This document shows positions 8,663-16,946 of a DNA stretch of 64,000 nt, in pieces. The stretch comes from Rhodococcus sp. ARC_M6. GTDB taxonomy: Bacteria > Actinomycetota > Actinomycetes > Mycobacteriales > Mycobacteriaceae. Within the stretch, counting starts at the first letter, position 1. The number at the start of each line of letters is the position of its first letter. A model generated the notes under the pieces. The model was not told where the DNA came from. It saw nothing but the letters and a program-made list of their open reading frames with translations, and ran no database searches. The position numbers and the translations under genes are program-made. The stretch lies in the NCBI RefSeq assembly GCF_022810305.1, contig NZ_JALGQH010000006.1:1-64000 (forward strand), in the 5' to 3' direction.

Positions 8663-9073
8663 ATGTCCGGATCCAGCATCGGAAGCATCTTGCTTTCCAG
8701 CACCAACCCTGACCGACTACGCGACTGGTACGCCGCTGCCTTCGCACCGAAAGTCGATCGAACTCCCGGCGAACCTGGCTATGACGTTCTCGACTTCAAC
8801 GGTTTCTACATGATGATCGACAAGCGCGACGACATCGGCGATACCAATCCCCAACCCGGCAGGATGTTCCTGAACGTCGAAACCGACGACGCACGCTCGG
8901 TGGCAAAGCGCGTCGACGAACTCGGTGGAGCCTGGTTTGCGCCGCTCGAAGAGCGCGACGGAAGTTGGTTTGCTACCGCAATCGACCCCGACGGCAATTA
9001 CATTCAGATCATCGAGTTCAGTGAAGCAGCGCATGCCGAGATGGAGTCCGCGATGAGTGAGGGCGGCGCATGA
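8663..9073 (+). CDS. VOC-superfamily protein (glyoxalase-like) 1
   Basis: The 136-aa protein has the paired beta-alpha-beta-beta-beta fold pattern of vicinal oxygen chelate proteins: a first module starting SIGSILLSSTNPDRLRDWYA and a second ending ATAIDPDGNYIQIIEFSEA. The substrate is unknown; the family includes glyoxalase I, dioxygenases and resistance proteins. ATG at 8663 has an ideal AGGAGGA seven bases upstream, better than in-frame starts further left. It overlaps the next VOC gene by 4 bp (ATGA), so both probably work as a heterodimer or share a substrate. A 189-bp upstream gap is free to hold a promoter. Confidence 0.85.
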   Translation: MSGSSIGSILLSSTNPDRLRDWYAAAFAPKVDRTPGEPGYDVLDFNGFYMMIDKRDDIGDTNPQPGRMFLNVETDDARSVAKRVDELGGAWFAPLEERDGSWFATAIDPDGNYIQIIEFSEAAHAEMESAMSEGGA

Positions 9074-9447
9074 TGCTCGGAGCAACCAAAGCCATCAGCG
9101 GATTCTCGGTGGACGACATTGCTTCCGCGAAGAATTTCTACAGCGAAACTCTCGGACTAAAAGTCACCGATGAGGAAATGGGACTCATTCGTCTGCATCT
9201 CGCGGGCGGGACCGAGATACTTGTCTATCCCAAGCCGAATCACGAACCCGCGACGTACACGATCCTGAATTTCCTCGTGGACGATATCGACGGAACGGTC
9301 GACGAACTGACCTCACGTGGAGTGGAGTTCATCAAATACGACGGATTCCCTCAGGAAGAGAACGGCGTCATGCGAGGTAACGGACCAGATATCGCCTGGT
9401 TCACCGATCCCGCCGGCAACGTGATCTCTGTCCTGAAAGAACCCTGA
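9070..9447 (+). CDS. VOC-superfamily protein (glyoxalase-like) 2
   Basis: This 125-aa protein starts GATKAISGFSVDDIASAKNF and ends with a typical WFTDPAGNVISVLKE closing strand, with an acidic residue in each half in positions used for metal binding in VOC enzymes. Its start codon overlaps the stop of the first VOC gene. Paralogy between the two is weak; the second looks like the general bleomycin-resistance/lactoylglutathione lyase-related group. No specific substrate can be given. Confidence 0.87.
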   Translation: MMLGATKAISGFSVDDIASAKNFYSETLGLKVTDEEMGLIRLHLAGGTEILVYPKPNHEPATYTILNFLVDDIDGTVDELTSRGVEFIKYDGFPQEENGVMRGNGPDIAWFTDPAGNVISVLKEP

Positions 9448-9453
9448 CCGCAG

Positions 9454-9612
9454 TTAGCCGCTGAACAGTTGCGACTGGCGCTGTTCAGCGGTGTCCTCGT
9501 TGGAACGTTCCACAACAGACGCTGTGCGCTCGGACGCCAATTCCTCTGGTGTCTTCTCAATCTCGGCCGACTCCGTTGCACTGGAGTCGGAGAACAAATT
9601 CGATTCGTACAT
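9454..9612 (-). CDS. Small acidic protein, 52 aa
   Basis: ATG at 9612 is preceded by AAGGGTGG seven bases upstream. The product begins MYESNLFSDSSATESAEIEK and is strongly acidic and Glu/Ser rich, with no hydrophobic segment, so probably disordered or helical. Its stop lies 7 bp beyond the VOC gene on the other strand and its 3' end makes the arm of a perfect hairpin. I do not recognise a family. The good ribosome-binding site and coding-like composition argue for a real small gene. Confidence 0.45.
   Translation of the reverse strand: MYESNLFSDSSATESAEIEKTPEELASERTASVVERSNEDTAEQRQSQLFSG
9458..9491. terminator. Hairpin between convergent genes
   Basis: CCGCTGAACAG (9458-9468) and CTGTTCAGCGG (9481-9491) form an 11-bp perfect stem with a 12-nt loop, directly after the VOC stop and inside the 3' end of the small acidic gene. 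There is no T-run, so termination is likely but not certain; it could serve both strands. Confidence 0.5.
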
Positions 9613-9883
9613 CTGCCACCCTTGTGATTTTCATCCGCCGCGATTTTCACCCTGTTTGCCGTCGAAACAGCGCCTATCCGGCACGGATGACTCAGCGGTT
9701 CATGAACCAGTCTTGCATGCCGCGCGTTTGCCGAAAAATACGGTCTCCACGGGTTGTCATCCGCTGTGCACCGGAGGAGCGTAAAAGGTGATCGAAGAGT
9801 GGGTTGAATGTGCGCGAAACTTGGCTCCACGACCGCCGTTTGCCCGCATAAAACAGGCATCCCATAAACTTCTTGGAGGAATC

Positions 9884-10012
9884 ATGTTAGGAATCGCACT
9901 CGGTCTGGGCGGCGCCGCGATCGGAGTGGGTATCGGACTGCTGGGCGCGGGAATCGGAATCCTGATCAGCGACTCGACAATCAAGACCCACAAACGTGAC
10001 CTCAGCGCCTGA
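9884..10012 (+). CDS. Tiny glycine-rich membrane protein, 42 aa
   Basis: ATG at 9884 follows TTGGAGGA with five-base spacing. Residues 1-28 form one long hydrophobic Gly/Ile/Ala segment (start MLGIALGLGGAAIGVGIGLL) with repeated GxxxG spacing, followed by a basic tail (KTHKRDL), so it should be a single-span membrane peptide able to self-associate. Its end overlaps the next gene by 17 bp. The pattern recalls holin-like or small regulatory membrane peptides, but no family is recognised. Confidence 0.5.
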   Translation: MLGIALGLGGAAIGVGIGLLGAGIGILISDSTIKTHKRDLSA

Positions 10013-10481
10013 GCGCACCGAAGTCGCTGACAATCGAACTCGAAGAACGCGTATCCGGGCCGGTATCCGGCACCCCGGGCGGTGGTTGCACTCGCACGTC
10101 GGGGTTCACCGCGGCGTGAGATCCGAAGCGCCGGCGCCGACGAGCGCCGAGGATGTACTGGAAAGACTCTGCACCCTGCACATCAGCACGTGGACATACG
10201 GTTTCGATCACGAATCAGTCCGCCATCTCGGACCGATGGCCCAAGACTTCGCGGCAACTTTCGGATTGGGTTCGAACAATAGGCAGATCGCTGTCGTCGA
10301 CGCCAACGGTGTCTGCATGGCAAGCATTCAAGCGCTGCAACGACGCCTACTCGCACTGGAGGCCGAGGTGGCCAGACTGAACGACCAGCTTGCTGAAAAC
10401 CGAAAGTCCGTCACTACCAAGGATAATCAATCTGACCGGCCTGGAACCATAGCGCGAACCCCAGATCGTCCGACGCTGTAG
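9996..10481 (+). CDS. Protein with peptidase S74/intramolecular chaperone-like domain
   Basis: Residues about 52-128 read LERLCTLHISTWTYGFDHES, RHLGPMAQDFAATFGLG, then IAVVDANGVCMASIQALQ and a closing coiled coil (LLALEAEVARLNDQLAEN). This is the pattern of the auto-cleaving chaperone domain at the end of phage tailspikes and some bacterial fibrous proteins, where GPMAQDF is a hallmark. Here it stands alone, in a 161-aa protein with a basic N-terminus and no signal peptide. GTG at 9996 lies inside the 42-aa gene upstream, implying coupling. Cleavage would need the Ser at the domain start, which is ambiguous (the sequence has no SD-type catalytic pair at the usual spot). Confidence 0.6.
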   Translation: MTSAPERTEVADNRTRRTRIRAGIRHPGRWLHSHVGVHRGVRSEAPAPTSAEDVLERLCTLHISTWTYGFDHESVRHLGPMAQDFAATFGLGSNNRQIAVVDANGVCMASIQALQRRLLALEAEVARLNDQLAENRKSVTTKDNQSDRPGTIARTPDRPTL

Positions 10482-10491
10482 TTTATTTGAT

Positions 10492-12423
10492 GTGACCGAC
10501 ACCGAACCACTCGACATTGCGTCATTGTTCGATGTCACCACCGACAACGTCGGCGATGAGCGTGCCGAACAGATTTTGATCGAATTAGGGCTTGACACAA
10601 CAGATATCACGGAAGTCATGACTCGGATCCGTGGTAGCCGCTCGGAAATCCTGCGGCTACGCCGGCGTGAGAACGAGCTCGCGGTCCTCTACTCCAGTGC
10701 ACGCGAGCTTGCGCAGGTCCGCGATGTCGACTCCCTCCTGCAACGCCTGGTGAACCGAGCCCACGAAATGATGGGTACCGACGTCACCTATCTTTCCGAG
10801 TTCGACGTCGTCACGCGGGATCTGAATGTGCGTAAGACGGCCGGTGCCGTCTCTCCCGAATTGCGTGAGCTCCAAGTTCCCGCCGGAGCCGGGCTGGTCA
10901 GTGCCATCGCAGAATCCCGATCAGCGCAATGGGTCCAGAACTACAGCGACTACACCGCGTCTCGGCACGACGACGCCGTCGACGCAGCCATCGTTGCCGA
11001 AGGACTGGTCTCGATTCTCGGTGTCCCGATGCTGTCGGACGGCCAGATTCTCGGTGTTCTGTTTGCTGCCGATCGACGTGAGCGCCGTTTCACCGCAGAT
11101 CAGATCGCACTCCTGTCGGCCCTGGCCGACCACGCCTCCGTCGTCCTGCAGACGGCGCGCGCTCTAGACCGAGCGGAAGAATCCGCCGCCGAGACCGGCC
11201 GCGCACTCGATGAACTGCGTGAGCACGTCGCGGCCCGCGACAAATCCAACATCGTCCACCAAGATCTGATTCACGCGGTGCTGCGCGGCGGCGGGTACTC
11301 ACAAGTTGCCCGAACCTTGAGCAAAGCACTCGAACGCCGCACCACCATCGTCGACGCAGAATTGCGCGCCCTCGTCACGTCGTCGAGTGAACAGATCACG
11401 ACCGCTCCCCTCACCCTGACCAAGGCTGTGTCGGATGCAGTGGACGAGAGCCGGCGAAGCGGACGTTGCTCGACTGTCCAGGGCGGCAACAACACCATCG
11501 AACTGGTCAGTGCCATCACTGCCGGCGAATTATTTCTGGGCGCAATCCTGCTCGACCGCTCCGAAGGGCCTATCGGGCCCGTAGAACAACGCACGGTCGA
11601 GCGTGCAGCCCAGGTCACCGCCATTCTTGTCCTCCAACACACCGCGGCCGCAGCGGCCGACCGCCATGCGCGAGACGAGCTGGTTGCCGATCTTCTGAGT
11701 GCTGCGCCCGAACGACGCCGCGATCTGGGCCGCCGCACTCGCAACCACGGCGTGACTCTCGCCGAACTCGATACCGTCCTCGTCGTCTCGGTCCCACCGG
11801 AGCTGCGTCCTGCCACTCTCCGTGCGGTGCAACAGAATTTGCCCAGCGGAGCTATTGCGGCCGAACATGCGGGACTGATCGCGGTGGTGTCCGCGTCGGG
11901 CAATCCGGCGGCAGCGGCGACAATCGTTTACCGCCAGATCGCAGGATCAGTCGGTCCCCGTGCCGTTGTGATCGCACCGGCTGTCGCCGACCTTCCCGAG
12001 CATCTCCCCCAGCGCTTTACTTCGGCACTCCGGACTGCCCGCCTCCTTGTCGCGCTGGGAACTACGGACGGCGCGGTCACTACGGCGTCGTATCTGCCGT
12101 ACACGGTTCTCTTCGGCGATCATCCCGAATTACTGCACGATTTCATCGACGACGTGGTCGGCCCGGTACTCGACTACGACCGCGAGCGCGAGACGGATCT
12201 GACGGCAACACTGCGCGCGTTGGTACACAACGAAGGCAGCCCGACCAAAGCAGCCCGCGCCCTCAACTACCATCCCAACACCGTCGTGCAGCGCCTCGAA
12301 CGCATCCGAACGCTTCTCGGCGACTCGTGGCGTGACGAGGAAACCTTCTTTCGGGTTTCCATGGCCGTGAGGCTGCAAGAACTTCGCCAGAACGACATCT
12401 CAGACAAGTCGAATGGTGGCTAG
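10492..12423 (+). CDS. PucR-family transcriptional regulator with GAF domain
   Basis: The 643-aa regulator has a short coiled helix (residues 45-65), a GAF sensor domain (about 70-215, ending QIALLSALADHASVVLQTAR) and a C-terminal PucR helix-turn-helix (about 570-635: ATLRALVHNEGSPTKAARAL, NYHPNTVVQRLERI). PucR/CdaR proteins control catabolic operons in response to the substrate. It lies directly upstream of mvaA on the same strand, and a perfect 19-bp palindrome sits in the 105-bp gap, so it is the likely activator of the mevalonate genes. GTG at 10492 has no strong ribosome-binding site. Confidence 0.88.
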   Translation: MTDTEPLDIASLFDVTTDNVGDERAEQILIELGLDTTDITEVMTRIRGSRSEILRLRRRENELAVLYSSARELAQVRDVDSLLQRLVNRAHEMMGTDVTYLSEFDVVTRDLNVRKTAGAVSPELRELQVPAGAGLVSAIAESRSAQWVQNYSDYTASRHDDAVDAAIVAEGLVSILGVPMLSDGQILGVLFAADRRERRFTADQIALLSALADHASVVLQTARALDRAEESAAETGRALDELREHVAARDKSNIVHQDLIHAVLRGGGYSQVARTLSKALERRTTIVDAELRALVTSSSEQITTAPLTLTKAVSDAVDESRRSGRCSTVQGGNNTIELVSAITAGELFLGAILLDRSEGPIGPVEQRTVERAAQVTAILVLQHTAAAAADRHARDELVADLLSAAPERRRDLGRRTRNHGVTLAELDTVLVVSVPPELRPATLRAVQQNLPSGAIAAEHAGLIAVVSASGNPAAAATIVYRQIAGSVGPRAVVIAPAVADLPEHLPQRFTSALRTARLLVALGTTDGAVTTASYLPYTVLFGDHPELLHDFIDDVVGPVLDYDRERETDLTATLRALVHNEGSPTKAARALNYHPNTVVQRLERIRTLLGDSWRDEETFFRVSMAVRLQELRQNDISDKSNGG

Positions 12424-12443
12424 TCCCATGATTTGATTCAATT

Positions 12444-12462
12444 CATGTGTCATTGACACATG
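12444..12462. promoter_or_regulatory. Palindromic operator candidate upstream of mvaA
   Basis: CATGTGTCA-T-TGACACATG is a perfect 9-1-9 palindrome between the PucR gene and mvaA, about 65 bp before the mvaA start. It is a plausible binding site for the adjacent regulator; the link is by position only. Confidence 0.5.
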
Positions 12463-12528
12463 GCCCAACACGCATTGACTTTCCTACTGTGAAGCGGAGC
12501 ACAAACCCACTTCAGGAGGATGACCCCC

Positions 12529-13812
12529 GTGGCCAACAGCCGGGCAATCAACAGCCGCATCGCGAACTTCAGGTCCTACGACGTCGCCGCACGGCGCGCC
12601 GAGGTAGTCCGCCAGACCGACCTGACCGACGCCGACATCGCGGTGTACGACGACGGCGGACTCGGCATCGACCAGGCCGACCGCATGGTCGAGAACGTCC
12701 TCGGTGTCATCGGCATCCCCGTCGGCGTGGCCACCAACTTCACGATCAACGGTCGCGACTACCTGATCCCCCTCGCTACCGAAGAAGCCTCGGTTGTCGC
12801 AGCAGCAAGCAACGCAGCGCGCATCGCCCGCGGCCTCGGCGGCTTCCACGTCTCGAGCACCGCGCCGATCATGCAGGCACAGATCCAGCTGGTCGACGTC
12901 GTTGATCCGGCAGCGGCCCGAATCCGGTTGCTCGAAGCTCGCGACGAGATCATGGCCCTGGCCAACGAGCAGGATCCGAAGCTCGTCAGTGTCGGCGGCG
13001 GAGTCAAGGACATCTCCGTCCGCATCATTTCCTCCCCCGAAGCCACCTACGTCGTTCTCCACCTTCATGTGGATGTCCGAGATGCGATGGGCGCCAACGC
13101 CGTCAACACGATGGCTGAAGCCATCGCCGACCGCGTCGCCGAAATCGGTGGCGGACACGTCGTACTGCGTATCCTCACCAACAAGGCCGATCTTCGCCTG
13201 ACCCGCGCACGTGCAGTCTTCGACGCCGAACTGATCGGTGGCCCGGAGGTCGTGGACAACCTCATCCACGCCGCCCGCATGGCCGAACTCGATCCGTACC
13301 GCGCCGCCACACACAACAAGGGCATCATGAACGGCATCAGCTCTGTTGTGCTTGCCACCGGAAACGACACGCGCGCAGTCGAAGCCGGCTGCCATTCGCA
13401 CGCGATCAACGCTGACGGCATCTATTCCTCACTGTCTCACTTCGAGAAGAACGCCGACGGCAACATCGTCGGCACCCTCGAGCTTCCGATGCCGGTCGGC
13501 CTCGTCGGCGGCGCCACCAAGGTTCACCCCGCAGCTCAGGCAGCGATCAAGATGCTCGGAGTCGAGAGCGCCGACGAACTGGCCGGAATCATCCTCGCCG
13601 TCGGACTGGCCCAGAACCTTGCCGCCGTCCGGGTTCTCGCCAGCGAAGGCGTCCAGCGTGGGCACATGGGCTTGCACGCCCGCAACATCGCCGCTTCCGC
13701 CGGCGCCGAAAAACACGAGATCGACGCTGTTGTCGCCCGTCTCATCGCGGACAAGAGCATTCGTGTCGAACATGCGGAAACGGTTCTCGCCGAGATTCGC
13801 ACGGGAAACTGA
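12529..13812 (+). CDS. mvaA: Hydroxymethylglutaryl-CoA reductase, degradative (class II)
   Basis: This enzyme oxidises mevalonate to HMG-CoA with NAD+ and CoA (EC 1.1.1.88), the first catabolic step. The four catalytic blocks of the Pseudomonas mevalonii enzyme are visible: glutamate in LATEEASVVAAAS, lysine in THNKGIMNG, aspartate in ATGNDTRAVEAGCHSHA and the C-terminal histidine in GHMGLHARN. The length of about 427 aa fits class II. An ATG at 12520 is in frame, but AGGAGG at 12514-12519 directs initiation to GTG at 12529. It is followed six bases later by HMG-CoA lyase, as in the mvaAB operon of P. mevalonii, so a catabolic role is much more likely than isoprenoid synthesis. Confidence 0.93.
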   Translation: MANSRAINSRIANFRSYDVAARRAEVVRQTDLTDADIAVYDDGGLGIDQADRMVENVLGVIGIPVGVATNFTINGRDYLIPLATEEASVVAAASNAARIARGLGGFHVSSTAPIMQAQIQLVDVVDPAAARIRLLEARDEIMALANEQDPKLVSVGGGVKDISVRIISSPEATYVVLHLHVDVRDAMGANAVNTMAEAIADRVAEIGGGHVVLRILTNKADLRLTRARAVFDAELIGGPEVVDNLIHAARMAELDPYRAATHNKGIMNGISSVVLATGNDTRAVEAGCHSHAINADGIYSSLSHFEKNADGNIVGTLELPMPVGLVGGATKVHPAAQAAIKMLGVESADELAGIILAVGLAQNLAAVRVLASEGVQRGHMGLHARNIAASAGAEKHEIDAVVARLIADKSIRVEHAETVLAEIRTGN

Positions 13813-13818
13813 CCTGCC

Positions 13819-14790
13819 ATGACTGAATCAGTTGCGGGCTCGCCTGTCTGGAAGCCGGCGCCCCATCGGGTGCCGGCCCCAGGGCTGCCCACCTCGGTGC
13901 GTGTGTACGAAGTCGGACCGCGTGACGGACTGCAAGCCGAAACGAAGGTGATTCCGACCGAGACCAAAGTCGAATTCATCGAGCGTCTGGTCGCAGCCGG
14001 ACTGCGCACGGTGGAGCTGACCAGCTTCGTCTCGCCGCGGTGGATCCCGCAACTCGCAGATGCCGCCGACTTGATGAGCCGGTTGAATCTGCCAGATTCG
14101 GTGCGCACTGTCGTACTGGTGCCGAATCTCACCGGTTTGGAGCGGGCACTCGCCGCCGGCGCCACCGAGGTGGCCGTCTTCGTCAGCGCCACCGAGGAAT
14201 TTGCCAAGCGCAATCTCAACAACACTGTCGACGGCGCCCTCGCCGCGGCTACCGAGGTCACCGAATCTGCTCGGGCACTGGGACTTCCCGTCCGCGGCTA
14301 CATCTCGATGTGCTTCGGCGATCCATGGGAAGGCGCAGTCAGCGTCGAGCGCGTCGCTGATATCGCGAAAGCCCTCGTCGACAGCGGCGCCACGTCACTC
14401 TCCCTCGGCGACACCATCGGCGTCGCAACCCCCGGACACGTCCTCGCTCTGCTCGACGCGATCCGTGCCCGAGGAATCGGAACCGAGATGATTGCGATGC
14501 ACTTCCACGACACCTACGGGCAAGCACTGTCGAATGTGTACGCCTCACTGACAGCGGGGATAACCGAGTTCGACAGCGCTGCAGGTGGTCTGGGACGTTG
14601 CCCTTACGCAAAGGGCGCGACCGGAAACCTGGCCACAGAAGATCTGGTGTGGATGCTGCACGGCCTCGGCATCGACACGGGGATCGATCTCGACGCACTG
14701 ACCGAGGCCAGCACCTGGATGGCCGAACACATCGGCCACACCAGTCCGTCGCGCGTCGTCAATGCTCTCCGCGCCGCCCAGCGCACCTGA
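13819..14790 (+). CDS. mvaB: Hydroxymethylglutaryl-CoA lyase
   Basis: The enzyme cleaves HMG-CoA to acetyl-CoA and acetoacetate (EC 4.1.3.4). It is a TIM-barrel DRE-metallolyase: YEVGPRDGLQ near residue 31 holds the catalytic Arg-Asp pair, MHFHDTYG carries the metal-binding histidines, and GLGRCPYAKGATGN is the lyase signature with the essential cysteine. The length is 323 aa. Position right after mvaA makes the pair a complete route from mevalonate to acetyl-CoA and acetoacetate. It could also act in leucine breakdown, but no leucine-pathway gene lies nearby. Confidence 0.93.
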   Translation: MTESVAGSPVWKPAPHRVPAPGLPTSVRVYEVGPRDGLQAETKVIPTETKVEFIERLVAAGLRTVELTSFVSPRWIPQLADAADLMSRLNLPDSVRTVVLVPNLTGLERALAAGATEVAVFVSATEEFAKRNLNNTVDGALAAATEVTESARALGLPVRGYISMCFGDPWEGAVSVERVADIAKALVDSGATSLSLGDTIGVATPGHVLALLDAIRARGIGTEMIAMHFHDTYGQALSNVYASLTAGITEFDSAAGGLGRCPYAKGATGNLATEDLVWMLHGLGIDTGIDLDALTEASTWMAEHIGHTSPSRVVNALRAAQRT

Positions 14791-14833
14791 CCCATACTTC
14801 TTCTGCACACCGCTCGATACTGGAGAAACCCCC

Positions 14834-15316
14834 ATGGCAGAACCACAGTCGGCAACGACGCCGACCACCCCGCCAGACGACGGCGCAACCGCGAAAGAGA
14901 CGTACCTCGAAGTCTGGGGTGACACCGTCAACGGCCGCCACCTCGCGATCGCCGTCGTCGTCGGCAGCGTCATCGGCGCATCCGCCCTACTCGCCGCACA
15001 AGCGTTCTTCGAGCGTGTGGTCAGCGAAGCGTCGCTCGCCCAGGCCTACAGCCTGCTCGTCGGGATCGCAGCGTGCCTCGTTGCCGGAATCATCTGCGGC
15101 ATCTTCATCAAGCCCAAACGCATCGTTGCTCTGGCCGCTGCGGACGTGGAATCCATCGACGGTGTCATCACGATGATGAGCGAACAACGCCAAGGCCTCG
15201 GCACTCTCGCTGACATCCCGGAGCAGAGCCAGAAGGAGCTTCACGAACTCGGACTCTACGAGCACTTTGCCGCCGCCGAAGCTGCGGCGTCGCAGAAGGA
15301 GGGCAAGACCTCATGA
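14834..15316 (+). CDS. Small membrane subunit of TctA-type transporter (TctB-like position)
   Basis: This 160-aa protein has two hydrophobic spans (about residues 38-58 and 72-97) between a Thr/Pro-rich N-terminus and a helical acidic C-terminus. It overlaps the TctA-like gene by 4 bp, the place where TctB is usually encoded. TctB proteins normally have four spans, so this is a divergent or reduced partner; it is not clearly assignable by sequence. ATG at 14834 follows GGAGAAA. A role in uptake of mevalonate or a related acid is inferred from the operon. Confidence 0.7.
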   Translation: MAEPQSATTPTTPPDDGATAKETYLEVWGDTVNGRHLAIAVVVGSVIGASALLAAQAFFERVVSEASLAQAYSLLVGIAACLVAGIICGIFIKPKRIVALAAADVESIDGVITMMSEQRQGLGTLADIPEQSQKELHELGLYEHFAAAEAAASQKEGKTS

Positions 15317-16695
15317 GTTCCGTGCTCACCAACGAAATCCTGATCGCCGTACTGTTCGGTATCATCGGCGCAGTCGCCTTCACGTTCATCGGTCTGATCT
15401 CCGGCACCGACGAAACTGCCACTATTGCACCGCTGACCCTGCTCGTGATTCTCCTCGGCGCACCCCCGGCGGCCGTCTTCACGTTCTTCCTCTCCGGTGC
15501 CATCGCCAAGCACATGACCCACGCTGTCCCGACGATGCTCCTCGGCATTCCCGGTGACACGATGGCGATCCCGCTGCTGCCCGAAGCCCAAATGATGCGC
15601 TCGCTCGGCATCCCGCACATCGCGCTCCGCAAGGCGATCTCCGGCGCAGTCGTCTCCGCCTTCGTAGCAGTGCCGGTCGCTGTACTGTTCGCAACCATTC
15701 TGGCGCCCTTCGCAGATACCGTGCAGTCGATAGCACCATGGCTGTTCCTGGTCGCGGCGATAGGTATCGCCTACGCATCCCCCGGCCGCTGGGCAGGCGT
15801 CGTCGCACTCGTTCCCTTCGTCGTCCTGATTCTCGGCGTTCGTGCACTCACGAAGAGCTACGACGTATCGCTCAACATCAGCTACTTCCTTGCCATCGCC
15901 GTCGGACCTCTGATCGCTGATCTCGCCCTGACCCTCGGCCCCTCCAGCCGTAAGGAAATGGAACGCAGCGAACCCAAGACCGTCGCGCTCGCTCCAGATA
16001 TCAAGGGCTGGAAGGGTTACTTTCCCAACCCGCTCAAGGTCCTCGACAAGAAGCAGACCGCGTACACGGCAGCCGCGGCGACCGTCTCCAGTGCAACCTT
16101 CGTCTTCAGCCCCGTCGCCATGACGGTCCTGATGGGTGAACTGGTCGGTGCCCGCATCAAGAACGGCTACCACCGACTCACCACCATGGTCTCGGCCAAG
16201 AACGGCACCACGGAATCCACGTACATCGCGGAAACCCTCATTCCGCTGGTGGCCTTCGGTCTGCCGCTGAGCCCACTGGCCGCCGGACCGGCAGCTCCCC
16301 TGTTCAACGCACCGCCGGTCTTCGAGACCAATCAGGAAACCGGAGTTATCAATAACCTCTCCACGTACCTGACGCAGTGGGAGTTCCTGCTCTACGGCCT
16401 GCTCGCCGTCATCACCGCGACCGTCATCGCCTACCCCTTCGCGATGAACTACGCGTACCGGGCAGCCTCAGCCGTGGTCAAACACATCAGCCATGAGGCC
16501 GTCATCGCCGTGTTCACGGGCCTCGTCGTCGTCATCAGCATCTGGGAAGGCGGCATCCTCGGCCTCCTGATCACCGTGACCGTCGGACTGGTCGGCGGAC
16601 TGCTGGGACGTCTGTTCAAGATTCACGGCGGCGTTCTGTTCATGGGTTACTACGTGGCCCTGTTCAGCGTGCCCGCCCTGATCAACCTGTTCTGA
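15313..16695 (+). CDS. TctA-family permease, likely mevalonate/organic-acid uptake
   Basis: The 460-aa integral membrane protein has about eleven spans and the TctA layout: a first conserved block FTFIGLISGTDETATIAPLT, a matching second block around residues 310-335 (ETLIPLVAFGLPLSPLAAGP), and MLLGIPGDTMAIPLL between. Tripartite tricarboxylate transporters import carboxylates with a periplasmic binding protein (TctC); no tctC gene is in the window, so it may be elsewhere or dispensable. It ends the mva operon (four genes overlapping or within 45 bp), so mevalonate or 3-hydroxy-3-methylglutarate is the best substrate guess. Confidence 0.82.
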   Translation: MSSVLTNEILIAVLFGIIGAVAFTFIGLISGTDETATIAPLTLLVILLGAPPAAVFTFFLSGAIAKHMTHAVPTMLLGIPGDTMAIPLLPEAQMMRSLGIPHIALRKAISGAVVSAFVAVPVAVLFATILAPFADTVQSIAPWLFLVAAIGIAYASPGRWAGVVALVPFVVLILGVRALTKSYDVSLNISYFLAIAVGPLIADLALTLGPSSRKEMERSEPKTVALAPDIKGWKGYFPNPLKVLDKKQTAYTAAAATVSSATFVFSPVAMTVLMGELVGARIKNGYHRLTTMVSAKNGTTESTYIAETLIPLVAFGLPLSPLAAGPAAPLFNAPPVFETNQETGVINNLSTYLTQWEFLLYGLLAVITATVIAYPFAMNYAYRAASAVVKHISHEAVIAVFTGLVVVISIWEGGILGLLITVTVGLVGGLLGRLFKIHGGVLFMGYYVALFSVPALINLF

Positions 16696-16759
16696 CCCAA
16701 CCCGGCGTATCGACTACTGGCCCTGCTGAACCAGATTTGCTGCCCACCGCCCTAGCGAT

Positions 16760-16936
16760 GGTGTTGTCGGGACAGACACCCACAAATAAGTTCACGTCGG
16801 TGCAGTATTCGACGCCACCGCCGGTTTGCTCTCGACCATCAGCGTCCCCGCCGACTCGGACGGATTCTCCCAGTTACTCTCGTGGGATCCAGTTGAGCAG
16901 CATCTGCGCTGTTCCGATGCCGAGTTCAGGAACTAA
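16760..16936 (+). pseudogene. IS110-family transposase, N-terminal remnant
   Basis: One frame reads GVVGTDTHK, a TAA at 16787-16789, then VHVGAVFDATAGLLSTISVP and ADSDGFSQLLSW before losing similarity. This is the start of the DEDD domain of IS110-type transposases, where DTHKYVHVA is usual, so the TAA replaces a tyrosine codon. No further transposase follows, leaving only about 55 codons. Confidence 0.6.
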
Positions 16937-16946
16937 ACGGTCGTCT

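Noticed and set aside
12484-13401. 305-codon minus-strand frame
   Set aside because: Antisense to mvaA, whose catalytic motifs are intact; no ribosome-binding site or family pattern.
15256-16173. 305-codon minus-strand frame
   Set aside because: Antisense to the TctA-type permease; composition rich in Gly/Asp/Glu/Arg without domain features.
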